The position numbers were made by a program, and so were the translations under genes. Below the pieces are notes generated by a model. It had not been told where the DNA came from and did not search any database. It worked only from the letters and a program-made list of their open reading frames with translations. Shown piece after piece: positions 8,916-17,279 of a DNA stretch of 64,000 nucleotides (within the stretch, counting starts at the first letter, position 1; every line of letters begins with the position of its first letter). Source of the DNA: Bacteroidaceae bacterium (lineage in GTDB: Bacteria; Bacteroidota; Bacteroidia; Bacteroidales; Bacteroidaceae). Where the stretch lies: NCBI GenBank assembly GCA_017448965.1, contig JAFSKK010000011.1, positions 16,204 to 80,203 of the forward strand. The letters are read 5' to 3'.

Positions 8916-11231
8916 TTAAAAGAGATGACCAATTTGAAAGACAGCCACAGAGGTGAGCCAAGCCAACAGGGTGGTGTAGAGGGCGGTGAAGACAGCCCAT
9001 TTCCATTTGCCCGATTCACCTTTGATGCTAATGCAGGTTGGAATGCAAGGCATGTAGAGAAGGACAAAAATCATGAAACTGAATGCCACCAGAGGCGTCA
9101 TTCCGCTGGTGGTGATGTCGCCATGATAGAGCACGGCCATGGTGCTCGCTACAATCTCCTTGGCACCCACACCTGCTATGAGAGCCACACCTTCCTTCCA
9201 TTGGAGTCCGCAAGGCTGAATGACGGGTTCTATGGCTTTGCCTATCTGTCCGATATAACTGAGTTCCATCTGCTGCTCCTCGGGCAGTTCTGCATGGCGA
9301 GGGAAGTAGCTGAGTGCCCACACCACGATGCTGGCGAGCAGGATGGTGGTGCCCATCTTCTTGAGGTATTGCTTGCCTTTCTCGCAGGTGTGGCGCGACA
9401 CGCTTTTGGCCGATGGCATACGGTAGGGGGGCAACTCCATGACGAAGGGGCTGCTTTCTCCCCTCACGATGAAGCGGCTGAAAAGTTTTGCCATCAGGAT
9501 GCTGAACACGATGCCGACCAGATACATACAGAAGAGAATGAGTGCCGAGTTCTTGGGGAAGAAAGCACCAATGATGATGATGTAAACGGGCAGTCGTGCC
9601 GAACAGGACATGAGGGGGATGATGAGCATGGTGATGAGACGCGACTTGCGGTCTTCGATGGTGCGTGTGGCCATGATGGCGGGAATGTTGCACCCGAAGC
9701 CCATAATCATGGGAATGAATGACTTGCCGTGCAGCCCCATGCGGTGCATGATCTTGTCCATGATGAAGGCAGCACGCGCCATATAGCCGCTGTCTTCCAT
9801 CCATGAGATGAAGGCATAGAGAATCATGATGTTAGGCAGAAAAACAATCACTCCGCCCACACCGCTGATGATGCCATCGACGATGAGGTCTTTCAGCGCA
9901 CCGTCGGCCATCCATGCACCGACCTGCTCGCCCAGCCATCCAATAGCGGCATCTATCCAATCCATCGGGTATTGCCCGATGTTGAAGGTGCAGAAGAACA
10001 TGAGGTACATGAGCAGGAGAAAAATGGGGTAGCCCCATATCTGATGGGTGACCACAGCATCGATGCGCTTGGTCATGAGGCGTTTGTAGCGGTGCACTTT
10101 CTGGAAGGTCTCCTTCATGGCACCCTGCACAAAGCCATACTTGGCATCGGTGATGGCCGACTCGCTGTCTTCGTCTATCTCGTTGAGGATGGCTTTCTGG
10201 CACGCATCCCGTTCGGCAAGGATGTCGGTGGCGTTGTCGAGTTTGCGCACAATGCCTTCCACCTGCCGGTCGTTTTCTAAAAGTTTGATGGCGAGGAAAC
10301 GGGCGGAATAGTTGTGATGGGGCTCAGGATTGAGACGAATGAGTGCCTCAACCTTGGCAATATTCTCTTCGAGCAACACTCCATGATTGACGTGTATATG
10401 CCTGGCTATCTTTTGTTTACCTTCTGCAATCTGGATGATTTGACGAAAGAGCTCCTTGACTCCTTCGCCAGTCTTTCCGACAGTGGGAACGATGGGTACT
10501 CCGAGGAGGGTGCCGAGTTGCTGCATGTCGAGTTGGTTGCCGCTCTCGCGCAGTTCGTCGTACATGTTGAGCGCCATAATCATGGGCACGTCCATGTCGA
10601 TGAGTTGGGTGGTGAGGTAGAGGTTGCGCTCGAGGTTGCTGGCATCGACCACATTGATGATGATGTCAGGATGCTGCTCGATGATGTATTTGCGCACATA
10701 GAGTTCCTCGGGCGTATAAGCTGAAAGGGAATAAGTGCCAGGGAGATCGACAAGATGGAAGTGATAACCCTCAAAGTTGAAGTGTCCAACCTTGGCATCA
10801 ACGGTTACGCCAGAGTAGTTGCCGACGCGCTCGTGTGCTCCGCTGGCAATGTTGAAAAGAGAGGTTTTGCCGCAGTTGGGATTGCCGACAAAGACCACGT
10901 TGAGTTCGTGCTCTTTCTCTTTGGCCAAGCGGAGAATAAGGTCTTCGCAATCGTTGGCTGGTATGCCTTGAAGGTCGGGATGATGGGCTTTCCACGCTTT
11001 GGCTTCTTCCTCGCTGACCACTTCGACGAGTTCTGCCTCAGCACGGCGAAGGCTAACCTCATAATCCATGATTTTATATTTAACGGGGTCGTGCAGAGGG
11101 GCATTGAGCAACACCTCCACGCTCTTGCCTTTGATGAAGCCCATCTCCACGATGCGTTTGCGAAAACCGCCGTGCCCCATCACTCTCACGATGATACCTT
11201 TTTCTCCCGTCTTTAACGCTGAAAGTTTCAT
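8916..11231 (-). CDS. feoB: ferrous iron transporter, FeoA-FeoB fusion
   Basis: Inner-membrane Fe(II) importer of 771 aa. Residues 1-75 form an FeoA SH3-like domain (start MKLSALKTGEKG), followed by the FeoB G-domain with G1 GNPNCGKT at 116-123, G3 VDLPG and G4 NMYD (a variant of NxxD), and a membrane part with two Gate-like repeats (one contains GFGCNIPAIMATRTIED). The start at 11231 is chosen because it opens the FeoA domain and lies 19 bases after a TAACTTTG box; an in-frame start 39 codons upstream would include the promoter. It is divergent from the hemerythrin-LuxR regulator and followed at 10 bp by the Cys-rich partner. Confidence 0.95.
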   Translation of the reverse strand: MKLSALKTGEKGIIVRVMGHGGFRKRIVEMGFIKGKSVEVLLNAPLHDPVKYKIMDYEVSLRRAEAELVEVVSEEEAKAWKAHHPDLQGIPANDCEDLILRLAKEKEHELNVVFVGNPNCGKTSLFNIASGAHERVGNYSGVTVDAKVGHFNFEGYHFHLVDLPGTYSLSAYTPEELYVRKYIIEQHPDIIINVVDASNLERNLYLTTQLIDMDVPMIMALNMYDELRESGNQLDMQQLGTLLGVPIVPTVGKTGEGVKELFRQIIQIAEGKQKIARHIHVNHGVLLEENIAKVEALIRLNPEPHHNYSARFLAIKLLENDRQVEGIVRKLDNATDILAERDACQKAILNEIDEDSESAITDAKYGFVQGAMKETFQKVHRYKRLMTKRIDAVVTHQIWGYPIFLLLMYLMFFCTFNIGQYPMDWIDAAIGWLGEQVGAWMADGALKDLIVDGIISGVGGVIVFLPNIMILYAFISWMEDSGYMARAAFIMDKIMHRMGLHGKSFIPMIMGFGCNIPAIMATRTIEDRKSRLITMLIIPLMSCSARLPVYIIIIGAFFPKNSALILFCMYLVGIVFSILMAKLFSRFIVRGESSPFVMELPPYRMPSAKSVSRHTCEKGKQYLKKMGTTILLASIVVWALSYFPRHAELPEEQQMELSYIGQIGKAIEPVIQPCGLQWKEGVALIAGVGAKEIVASTMAVLYHGDITTSGMTPLVAFSFMIFVLLYMPCIPTCISIKGESGKWKWAVFTALYTTLLAWLTSVAVFQIGHLF

Positions 11232-11249
11232 GCCGTTGTAATTTGGGTG

Positions 11250-11257
11250 CAAAGTTA
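11250..11257 (-). promoter_or_regulatory. -7 box TAACTTTG of feoAB
   Basis: TAACTTTG on the minus strand, with TTGT about 19 bp upstream as a possible -33 element. It faces away from the regulator promoter at 11357-11364, so the 152-bp spacer is a divergent control region. Confidence 0.72.
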
Positions 11258-11356
11258 CGTCGTTTTGCCGTGCTGTACAATACTCAAAAGTTGGTAATTT
11301 GTACATTATATATAAATAAAAGCCCTTTTTTCGCCTTCTATGTCGCATTTTTTCTT

Positions 11357-11364
11357 TAACTTTG
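11357..11364 (+). promoter_or_regulatory. -7 box TAACTTTG of the hemerythrin-LuxR gene
   Basis: TAACTTTG 19 bases before the ATG at 11384; the predicted leader is only about a dozen bases. Confidence 0.68.
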
Positions 11365-11383
11365 CACCTAATTTGTTAGAATT

Positions 11384-12337
11384 ATGGCTGGTCAGTACAA
11401 ATCGACAGACAAATTGAGTTATGTGATTGCCAACGATTATCGCCTCTTGCAGGTGATGAGCCGTTTTGGCATTTCCTTGGGCTTTGGCGAGAAGACCATC
11501 ACGGCGGTGTGTCGCCAGTGTGGGGTGGATGCTGATACGTTCTTGACCATCATCAACTATGTGAAGGATGGGGCAGAAAATCGTCCGCAACATGTGGAGC
11601 AAGTGAAGGTGGATTCCGTGTTGGGCTACTTGAAGCGCTCCCACTCGTATTTTCTCGGCTATCTCTTTCCGAACATTCGGTTTCATTTGTTGAATGCCAT
11701 CGATTGTTCGGTGCAGAATGAAATCGCCTTTTTGGTGCTGAAGTTCTTTGATGAGTATGTGGAGGAAGTGCGCAGCCACATGGAGTATGAGGAGACGACG
11801 GTGTATGCTTACGTGCAGCGGTTGTTGAATGGCGAGTTTGTGTCTATCGACAACAGTCATTTGCTTTCACGCCACCACGAGGCGATAGAAAGCAAGTTGA
11901 AGGAGTTGAAGAACCTCTTCATGCAGTATTATCCGCAGACGGAAATCAACGAGAAACTGAATGCAGTCATCGTGTCCATCTATCAGGCAGAGGAGGAGGT
12001 GAGCATCCACAGTATGGTGGAGGACAACATCTTTGTGCCTGCTGTTCGCAGGTTGGAACATCAAACAAGGATGAAACAGCCAGATGAGGATGTGCCACAA
12101 AGTAGTTCGCCCAATGCTAACGAGGAACAGTTGTCGGAACGCGAGAAAGAGATTGTGGTGTGTGTGGCGAAAGGAATGTCGAACAAGGAGATTGCTGATG
12201 TGCTTTGCCTCTCTGTGAACACGGTGACGACGCATCGCCGCAATATTGCGCGGAAACTGCAAATCCACTCACCAGCAGGCATTACAATTTATGCGATTGT
12301 GAACAAATTGGTGACATTAGACGAAGTGAATATATAA
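11384..12337 (+). CDS. RIC-type hemerythrin domain fused to a LuxR-type DNA-binding domain
   Basis: A 317-aa cytosolic protein. Residues 8-65 resemble the N-terminal ScdA/YtfE (DUF542) domain but lack its CCGG cysteines (SLGFGEKTI instead). Residues 80-225 form a hemerythrin-like four-helix bundle with His87, His132, Glu136, His164/165, His209 and Glu213, which match in order and spacing the di-iron ligands of the RIC proteins (E. coli YtfE His84, His129, Glu133, His160, His204, Glu208). Residues 248-310 are a GerE/LuxR helix-turn-helix (LSEREKEIVVCVAKGMSNKE). A di-iron-sensing regulator responding to iron, oxygen or NO is a strong inference; its divergent position makes feoAB a probable target. 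It may run on into gmd (18-bp gap). Confidence 0.88.
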   Translation: MAGQYKSTDKLSYVIANDYRLLQVMSRFGISLGFGEKTITAVCRQCGVDADTFLTIINYVKDGAENRPQHVEQVKVDSVLGYLKRSHSYFLGYLFPNIRFHLLNAIDCSVQNEIAFLVLKFFDEYVEEVRSHMEYEETTVYAYVQRLLNGEFVSIDNSHLLSRHHEAIESKLKELKNLFMQYYPQTEINEKLNAVIVSIYQAEEEVSIHSMVEDNIFVPAVRRLEHQTRMKQPDEDVPQSSSPNANEEQLSEREKEIVVCVAKGMSNKEIADVLCLSVNTVTTHRRNIARKLQIHSPAGITIYAIVNKLVTLDEVNI

Positions 12338-12355
12338 ATTATCAAACATTATTAT

Positions 12356-13465
12356 ATGGAAAGAAAAGTTGCTCTTATTACAGGTATCACCGGCCAAGAC
12401 GGTTCTTACCTTTCTGAATTCCTCCTGGCAAAAGGCTATGAGGTGCATGGTACCATTCGTCGTTCATCGGTGGATTATCGTGAACGTATCGCCCATCTGG
12501 AGGGTACTCCTAACTTCCACTTGCATTATGCTGACCTTGGCGACTCGATGTCTATGCTACAGGTGGTCAGCAAGGTGCAGCCAACAGAAATTTACAACCT
12601 CGCTGCTCAGTCGCACGTGCAGGTAAGTTTCGACTCTCCTGAGTTCACGGCCGATGTCGATGCTGTAGGTGTGCTCCGTGTGCTGGAGGCCGTTCGTTTG
12701 TGTGGATTGACTGACAAGTGCCGCATCTACCAAGCTTCCACTTCTGAATTGTATGGTAAGGTGGAGGAGGTTCCGCAGAATGAAAAGACTCCTTTCCATC
12801 CTTATTCTCCATACGCAGTTGCCAAACTCTATGGCTTCTGGATTGTAAAGGAATATCGTGAGGCCTACAACATGTACTGCTGTTCAGGCATCCTGTTCAA
12901 CCACGAGAGTGAACGTCGTGGCGAGACTTTCGTGACTCGCAAGATTACTCTCGCCGCCGCACGTATTGCTCAAGGTAAGCAGGAGAAACTCTATCTTGGC
13001 AATCTCTCTTCACTCCGCGACTGGGGTTATGCTAAGGACTATGTGGAGTGTATGTGGCTCATCCTTCAGCAGGAGAAGCCCGAAGACTTCGTGATTGCTA
13101 CGGGTGTGCAGCACTCTGTACGTGAGTTTGCCTACTATGCATTCAAGGCTGCTGGCATCGAACTGAAGTTTGAGGGTGAAGGCATGGACGAGAAAGGTGT
13201 CTGCATTGCAGGTCCAGAGAACTTGATTGGCAAAACACTCGTTGAAGTTTCTGCTGATTTCTATCGTCCTACAGATGTGGTGAACCTTTGGGGTGACCCC
13301 ACCAAGGCAAAGGAGAAACTGGGTTGGAATCCTCAGACAACATCTTTCGAACAACTCGTTTCCATTATGGTGAAGCATGATATGGAGAAGGTGGCTGCCG
13401 ACCATGTGGCATCGGTGATGCGCACCAACCTTGCTGAATACCTCGAGAAAGGACTTGTGAAGTAA
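12356..13465 (+). CDS. gmd: GDP-mannose 4,6-dehydratase
   Basis: Converts GDP-D-mannose to GDP-4-keto-6-deoxymannose, the first step to GDP-L-fucose. The 369-aa extended short-chain dehydrogenase has the NADP(H) motif [11 protein letters not shown] at residues 8-18, the STSELYGK catalytic loop and the YSPYAVAK (YxxxK) pair near residue 150. The family is 345-375 aa, so it is full length. It lies 18 bp after the regulator and 37 bp before fcl. The products feed fucosylation of capsule and glycoproteins, well known in Bacteroides. Confidence 0.96.
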   Translation: MERKVALITGITGQDGSYLSEFLLAKGYEVHGTIRRSSVDYRERIAHLEGTPNFHLHYADLGDSMSMLQVVSKVQPTEIYNLAAQSHVQVSFDSPEFTADVDAVGVLRVLEAVRLCGLTDKCRIYQASTSELYGKVEEVPQNEKTPFHPYSPYAVAKLYGFWIVKEYREAYNMYCCSGILFNHESERRGETFVTRKITLAAARIAQGKQEKLYLGNLSSLRDWGYAKDYVECMWLILQQEKPEDFVIATGVQHSVREFAYYAFKAAGIELKFEGEGMDEKGVCIAGPENLIGKTLVEVSADFYRPTDVVNLWGDPTKAKEKLGWNPQTTSFEQLVSIMVKHDMEKVAADHVASVMRTNLAEYLEKGLVK

Positions 13466-13502
13466 AACAACGAATCGAACGAATAGGACGAATATCTCGA
13501 AT

Positions 13503-14699
13503 ATGACACTCGATAAGAATTCAAAGATCTTTGTGGCAGGTCATCATGGACTGGTGGGCTCTGCCATCTGGAATAACCTGAAGGCGCGTGGTTACGAGAA
13601 TTTGGTGGGCAAGTCTCATGCAGAGTTGGATTTGCTCGACCCTGTTGCAGTCAAAAAATTCTTCGATGAGGAACAGCCTGATGCGGTTGTGTTGGCTGCC
13701 GCTCATGTGGGGGGTATCATGGCAAACCTACAATACCGTGCCGACTTCATCTATCAGAACCTGCAGATTCAGCAGAATGTGATTGGCGAGGCATGGAAGC
13801 ACGGAGTGAAGAAACTCCTCTTTCTCGGCTCCACCTGCATTTATCCAGGCGAAGCACCTCAGCCAATGCCTGAAGATTGCTTGCTCACCTCTCCACTCGA
13901 ATACACGAACGAACCATACGCCATCGCCAAGATTGCTGGGTTGAAGATGTGTGAGTCGTTCAACCTTCAATATGGCACCAACTACATCGCTGTGATGCCT
14001 ACGAATCTGTATGGTCCTAACGACAATTTCCACCTCGAGAACTCTCATGTGCTTCCAGCCATGATTCGTAAGATTTATCTGGCAAAATGCCTGAACGAGG
14101 GTGATTGGGAGGCTGTTCGCAAAGACTTGGGGCTTCGTCCCGTATCGATGAAAGTTCCTAAGATGGTGGATGGACAAGGTGCTCCAGAAGAGAATGCATC
14201 GAAAGCCACACAAACCATTATGGCGACAGCGATGAGCGACGAATACACCATCCTTCAGGTGTTGCGTCATTATGGCATCACTCCAGAAGCCGTCACGCTA
14301 TGGGGAACAGGTGCACCTATGCGTGAGTTCCTCTGGAGCGAGGAGATGGCTGATGCTTCAGTGCATTGCCTCTTGAATGTGGACTTCCAGGATGTGATTG
14401 AGAAGAGCAACTTCGTTGTGAACCGTGATGGCATCAAGGAAATCCGCAACTGTCACATCAATGTGGGTACTGGAAAGGAAATCTCCATCAAGGAAGTGGC
14501 AGAGAAAATCATGCAGGAGATTGGTTTCAAGGGTGAACTCCGTTGGGATGCTTCGAAGCCCGATGGAACGCTGAAGAAACTGACTGATGTGGAGAAGCTG
14601 CATCGTCTTGGATGGCATCACACCATCGAGATAGATGAGGGCATTCATCGTCTGTATGAATGGTATCTGAAAGGCATTTGTATTAACCACAAACAGTGA
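13503..14699 (+). CDS. fcl: GDP-L-fucose synthase
   Basis: Epimerase/reductase that makes GDP-L-fucose from the Gmd product. The 398-aa protein has the nucleotide-binding motif GHHGLVGSAI (residues 13-22), GSTCIYPGEAPQPM and the catalytic YAIAK. It is longer than the E. coli enzyme (about 320 aa) because of an insertion around residues 200-250 (after LENSHVLPAMIRK); Bacteroidales homologues carry a similar insertion. The TGA stop overlaps the GTG start of the methyltransferase gene that follows. Confidence 0.95.
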   Translation: MTLDKNSKIFVAGHHGLVGSAIWNNLKARGYENLVGKSHAELDLLDPVAVKKFFDEEQPDAVVLAAAHVGGIMANLQYRADFIYQNLQIQQNVIGEAWKHGVKKLLFLGSTCIYPGEAPQPMPEDCLLTSPLEYTNEPYAIAKIAGLKMCESFNLQYGTNYIAVMPTNLYGPNDNFHLENSHVLPAMIRKIYLAKCLNEGDWEAVRKDLGLRPVSMKVPKMVDGQGAPEENASKATQTIMATAMSDEYTILQVLRHYGITPEAVTLWGTGAPMREFLWSEEMADASVHCLLNVDFQDVIEKSNFVVNRDGIKEIRNCHINVGTGKEISIKEVAEKIMQEIGFKGELRWDASKPDGTLKKLTDVEKLHRLGWHHTIEIDEGIHRLYEWYLKGICINHKQ

Positions 14700-15466
14700 T
14701 TAGCAAAAACAAAATCAAATATATCCGTTCGCTGGAGATGAAGAAGCATCGTAAGGCGAACGGTGTGTTTGTAGCTGAAGGCTACAAACTGGTTGGTGAT
14801 TTGCTGAATCATTTCGAATGCGTGTATGTTGCAGCTACCTCTGACTGGCTTTCAACACATGAAGGATGGTTCAATGCGCAGCGTGAAAAGGACTTGGAAG
14901 TAGATGAAGTGACGGATGAAGAACTCCGTAAAATCAGTTTTCAGGAGACTCCGCAACAGGTGTTGGCCATTTTCAGACAGCCCGACGAATCGGTGGAGGC
15001 TTCAGTTGTGATGAAAACCCAACTCTGCTTGGCTCTTGACGATGTGCAAAATCCTGGAAATCTGGGCACGATTGTGCGTTTGGCAGATTGGTTTGGCATC
15101 GAACACATCTTTTGTTCTCGTGGATGTGCTGACATCTATAATTCCAAAACTGTACAGGCAACGATGGGTGCAATGGCTCGTGTGCAGGTTCACTATGTGG
15201 ATTTGCTAGAAGTGCTGAGCAGTTTGGATCAAAACACTCCTGTTTATGGAACTTTTCTTGATGGAGAGAATCTCTATAATAAGGAACTGGAGAACAGGGG
15301 TGTTATTGTGATGGGAAATGAAGGTAAAGGCGTATCCAAGGATGTGGAGATGTTTGTTACCGAACGGCTCTACATCCCAAATTATCCTACAGGACGGGAA
15401 ACTTCAGAGTCTTTGAATGTGGCCATCGCCACAGCTATCGTATGTGCTGAGTTCCGCAGGAGATAG
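14696..15466 (+). CDS. TrmH/SpoU-family RNA 2'-O-methyltransferase
   Basis: AdoMet-dependent ribose methyltransferase of rRNA or tRNA; the target cannot be told from sequence. The 256-aa SPOUT protein has an N-terminal substrate-binding domain (start ISKNKIKYIRSLEMKK) and the three SpoU motifs: NPGNLGTIVR, MGNEGKGVS and SLNVAIATAI. The start is GTG at 14696, overlapping the fcl stop (GTGA), so translation is probably coupled. Its 3' end overlaps a convergent small gene by 63 bp. Confidence 0.92.
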   Translation: MISKNKIKYIRSLEMKKHRKANGVFVAEGYKLVGDLLNHFECVYVAATSDWLSTHEGWFNAQREKDLEVDEVTDEELRKISFQETPQQVLAIFRQPDESVEASVVMKTQLCLALDDVQNPGNLGTIVRLADWFGIEHIFCSRGCADIYNSKTVQATMGAMARVQVHYVDLLEVLSSLDQNTPVYGTFLDGENLYNKELENRGVIVMGNEGKGVSKDVEMFVTERLYIPNYPTGRETSESLNVAIATAIVCAEFRRR

Positions 15467-15652
15467 CACTTCCTGTGTATGATAAGCCTCTTTTCCTCGG
15501 ATGATGATAGTACCACCAAGCCATTCGGTCATGGGTAGTTCGTTGGTAAGGGGATAATGATTCATCACCAAATGTTCAAAGAGTTCTACAACGTAATTGT
15601 TGTGGAACTCTTTTTCGTTGATAAATACTCTTGATGCAGCCACTCGTCTCAT
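15404..15652 (-). CDS. small conserved-looking protein of unknown function
   Basis: An 82-aa soluble protein without signal peptide (MRRVAASRVFINEKEFHNN...). The central part, LPMTEWLGGTIII, recalls the short strand-rich N-terminal module found before amidohydrolase domains, and small Bacteroidetes proteins of this type exist; this is only an impression. It begins 19 bp after the DUF4296 gene stop, in line with the ileS-lspA operon, and its last 20 codons overlap the 3' end of the convergent methyltransferase gene. The tail after EVLSPAEL may be an artefact of reading into that gene. Confidence 0.6.
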   Translation of the reverse strand: MRRVAASRVFINEKEFHNNYVVELFEHLVMNHYPLTNELPMTEWLGGTIIIRGKEAYHTQEVLSPAELSTYDSCGDGHIQRL

Positions 15653-15671
15653 ATCTCATACCTCCTACATC

Positions 15672-16634
15672 TTACCTTTTCCTTCTTCTCGGCCCAATGG
15701 AATTTGGAGTACGCACAGAGGGTGCTTTCTGAATCTTGATTTGTTCTCCAGATTTGTTCTGTTGGCGAAGTTCTTCTGGCGAGAGACGACGTTTCACCTC
15801 TTGGAAGGCTGAATCCTCTTTTATCGTATCTTCCGGTAAACTGTCGGTTGGCTCTTCCACTATTTCTTTGGGCTTCTCGTGCATACGAACCAATGATATG
15901 TCGTCAATCAAACAGAGATTTCGGATGGTTTTCTTCCCTTGATAATAGAAAAATCCGGTAATGTTCTTGATGTCCTTGGTGGCATCAGTTTGCAAGGTGA
16001 GTTGTTGTGTGCCATTGGATGTAATGACACGTGAAACCCCTGCTGTTTTTCCGTCCGTGTAACAGACACCTAATCCGACACTCAGCATCATGTCGTAAGT
16101 GGACATATCTTCCCTGATAAACACGGGAGTGAGGGTCAAAATGAACTGGTCATTTCTTCGGAAACTGGTATCAGCATGGATGGTGAAACTTTCGTGGTTC
16201 AGTAAATCTTTGCTATGCAGGGCAAGTGTACGGGCAGAACTCCAAAGGTTCGTTGTGTCACCTCCCGTTGCATAAATCGCCATCATGTCGTTATTGCCGT
16301 TCACAATCTGAACTTCTTCGTTGATGGATGTATAACGCTCTTTCAGATGAGTGTAGATTTTATACAAATCTTTGGGATGGCGATTGTAATAAACGATAGA
16401 TGAATCAAACTGCTCTTCGGTGATGCCATGCTTCGCATATACAGAATTGATATAGTCTTGTGCCTTCTCCATCCGTTCTTCCGATGTCGGAAGTTGGTCA
16501 ATAACGCCTTGCATCAAATGGTAGTCATACAGCACATCCTCCATTTTGCCGCGTGAAAGCACGTCTTTCGGACGGTCATCGCATGCCACAAAAAGGAACA
16601 TGATGAAAACGGGGATGGCAAAACGGAAACTCAT
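15672..16634 (-). CDS. DUF4296-type lipoprotein
   Basis: A 320-aa exported protein with a lipoprotein signal ending FLFVAC (Cys18). Residues 25-115 show the DUF4296 pattern (short helices, MEDVLYDYHLMQGV, then YAKHGITEEQFDSSIVYY); the rest is a beta-rich domain of unknown role and a basic, Pro-rich C-terminus. The family is nearly confined to Bacteroidetes and has no known function. It lies 15 bp after lspA, the enzyme that would cleave its own signal peptide. Confidence 0.83.
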   Translation of the reverse strand: MSFRFAIPVFIMFLFVACDDRPKDVLSRGKMEDVLYDYHLMQGVIDQLPTSEERMEKAQDYINSVYAKHGITEEQFDSSIVYYNRHPKDLYKIYTHLKERYTSINEEVQIVNGNNDMMAIYATGGDTTNLWSSARTLALHSKDLLNHESFTIHADTSFRRNDQFILTLTPVFIREDMSTYDMMLSVGLGVCYTDGKTAGVSRVITSNGTQQLTLQTDATKDIKNITGFFYYQGKKTIRNLCLIDDISLVRMHEKPKEIVEEPTDSLPEDTIKEDSAFQEVKRRLSPEELRQQNKSGEQIKIQKAPSVRTPNSIGPRRRKR

Positions 16635-16649
16635 GGCTACTTCAATCTT

Positions 16650-17279
16650 TCAATTCTTCTTGATCTGATATTGGCTGATTAACTTGTGATAGAACAGCAA
16701 CAATGCCACGATGCCACACGAGATGGCTGCGTCAGCAAAGTTAAAGATAGGGGAGAAGAACACACAATGCTGCCCCGAATAGACCGGCATCCAATCAGGC
16801 ATATCCCATTCAATCAGAGGGAAGTAGAACATATCGACCACCTTGCCATAGAGGAACTCACCATATCCTTCTCCCCAAGGCTGAAAATCTGCCACCTGCG
16901 GATAAGGAGGATTGTTGAAAATAAGTCCGTAGAAAAGACAATCGATGATGTTGCCTGCCGCACCTGCTGCGATGAGAGTGAGACAGACAATGTATCCTAT
17001 GGGTCGTCTGCGTCGAATTTCTTTGAAAATGAACCAGCCAATCAGACAGACAGCCACGATGCGGAAGAGGGTGAGGAAGAGTTTTCCGCCCCACAGTTCC
17101 CATCCGAAAGCCATACCGTTGTTTTCCACAAACAGGAGGCTGAACCAACTGGTGATTTCGATGCGTTCACCCAAATACATGCCCGTCTTGACACTGACCT
17201 TGATGATTTGGTCAATGACAAGAACGGCCATGAATAGGACGATGGAAAGAATATGCTTGTTCTTTCTGTTCATCTGCAA
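16650..17279 (-). CDS. lspA: lipoprotein signal peptidase II
   Basis: Inner-membrane aspartyl protease that removes signal peptides of prolipoproteins. The 209-aa protein has four membrane segments, the NNGMAFG motif, AAGNIIDCLFYG with the first catalytic Asp, and FNFADAAISCG with the second. A loop of about 30 residues between them (residues 125-155) is typical of Bacteroidetes LspA. The start codon directly abuts the ileS stop; an ATG two codons later is also possible. Many lipoproteins in this window would be substrates. Confidence 0.95.
   Translation of the reverse strand: MQMNRKNKHILSIVLFMAVLVIDQIIKVSVKTGMYLGERIEITSWFSLLFVENNGMAFGWELWGGKLFLTLFRIVAVCLIGWFIFKEIRRRRPIGYIVCLTLIAAGAAGNIIDCLFYGLIFNNPPYPQVADFQPWGEGYGEFLYGKVVDMFYFPLIEWDMPDWMPVYSGQHCVFFSPIFNFADAAISCGIVALLLFYHKLISQYQIKKN

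Noticed and set aside
8650-9006. 118-codon minus-strand frame overlapping the 3' end of feoB
   Set aside because: It overlaps both feoB and the Cys-rich partner gene in other frames and has no recognisable features.
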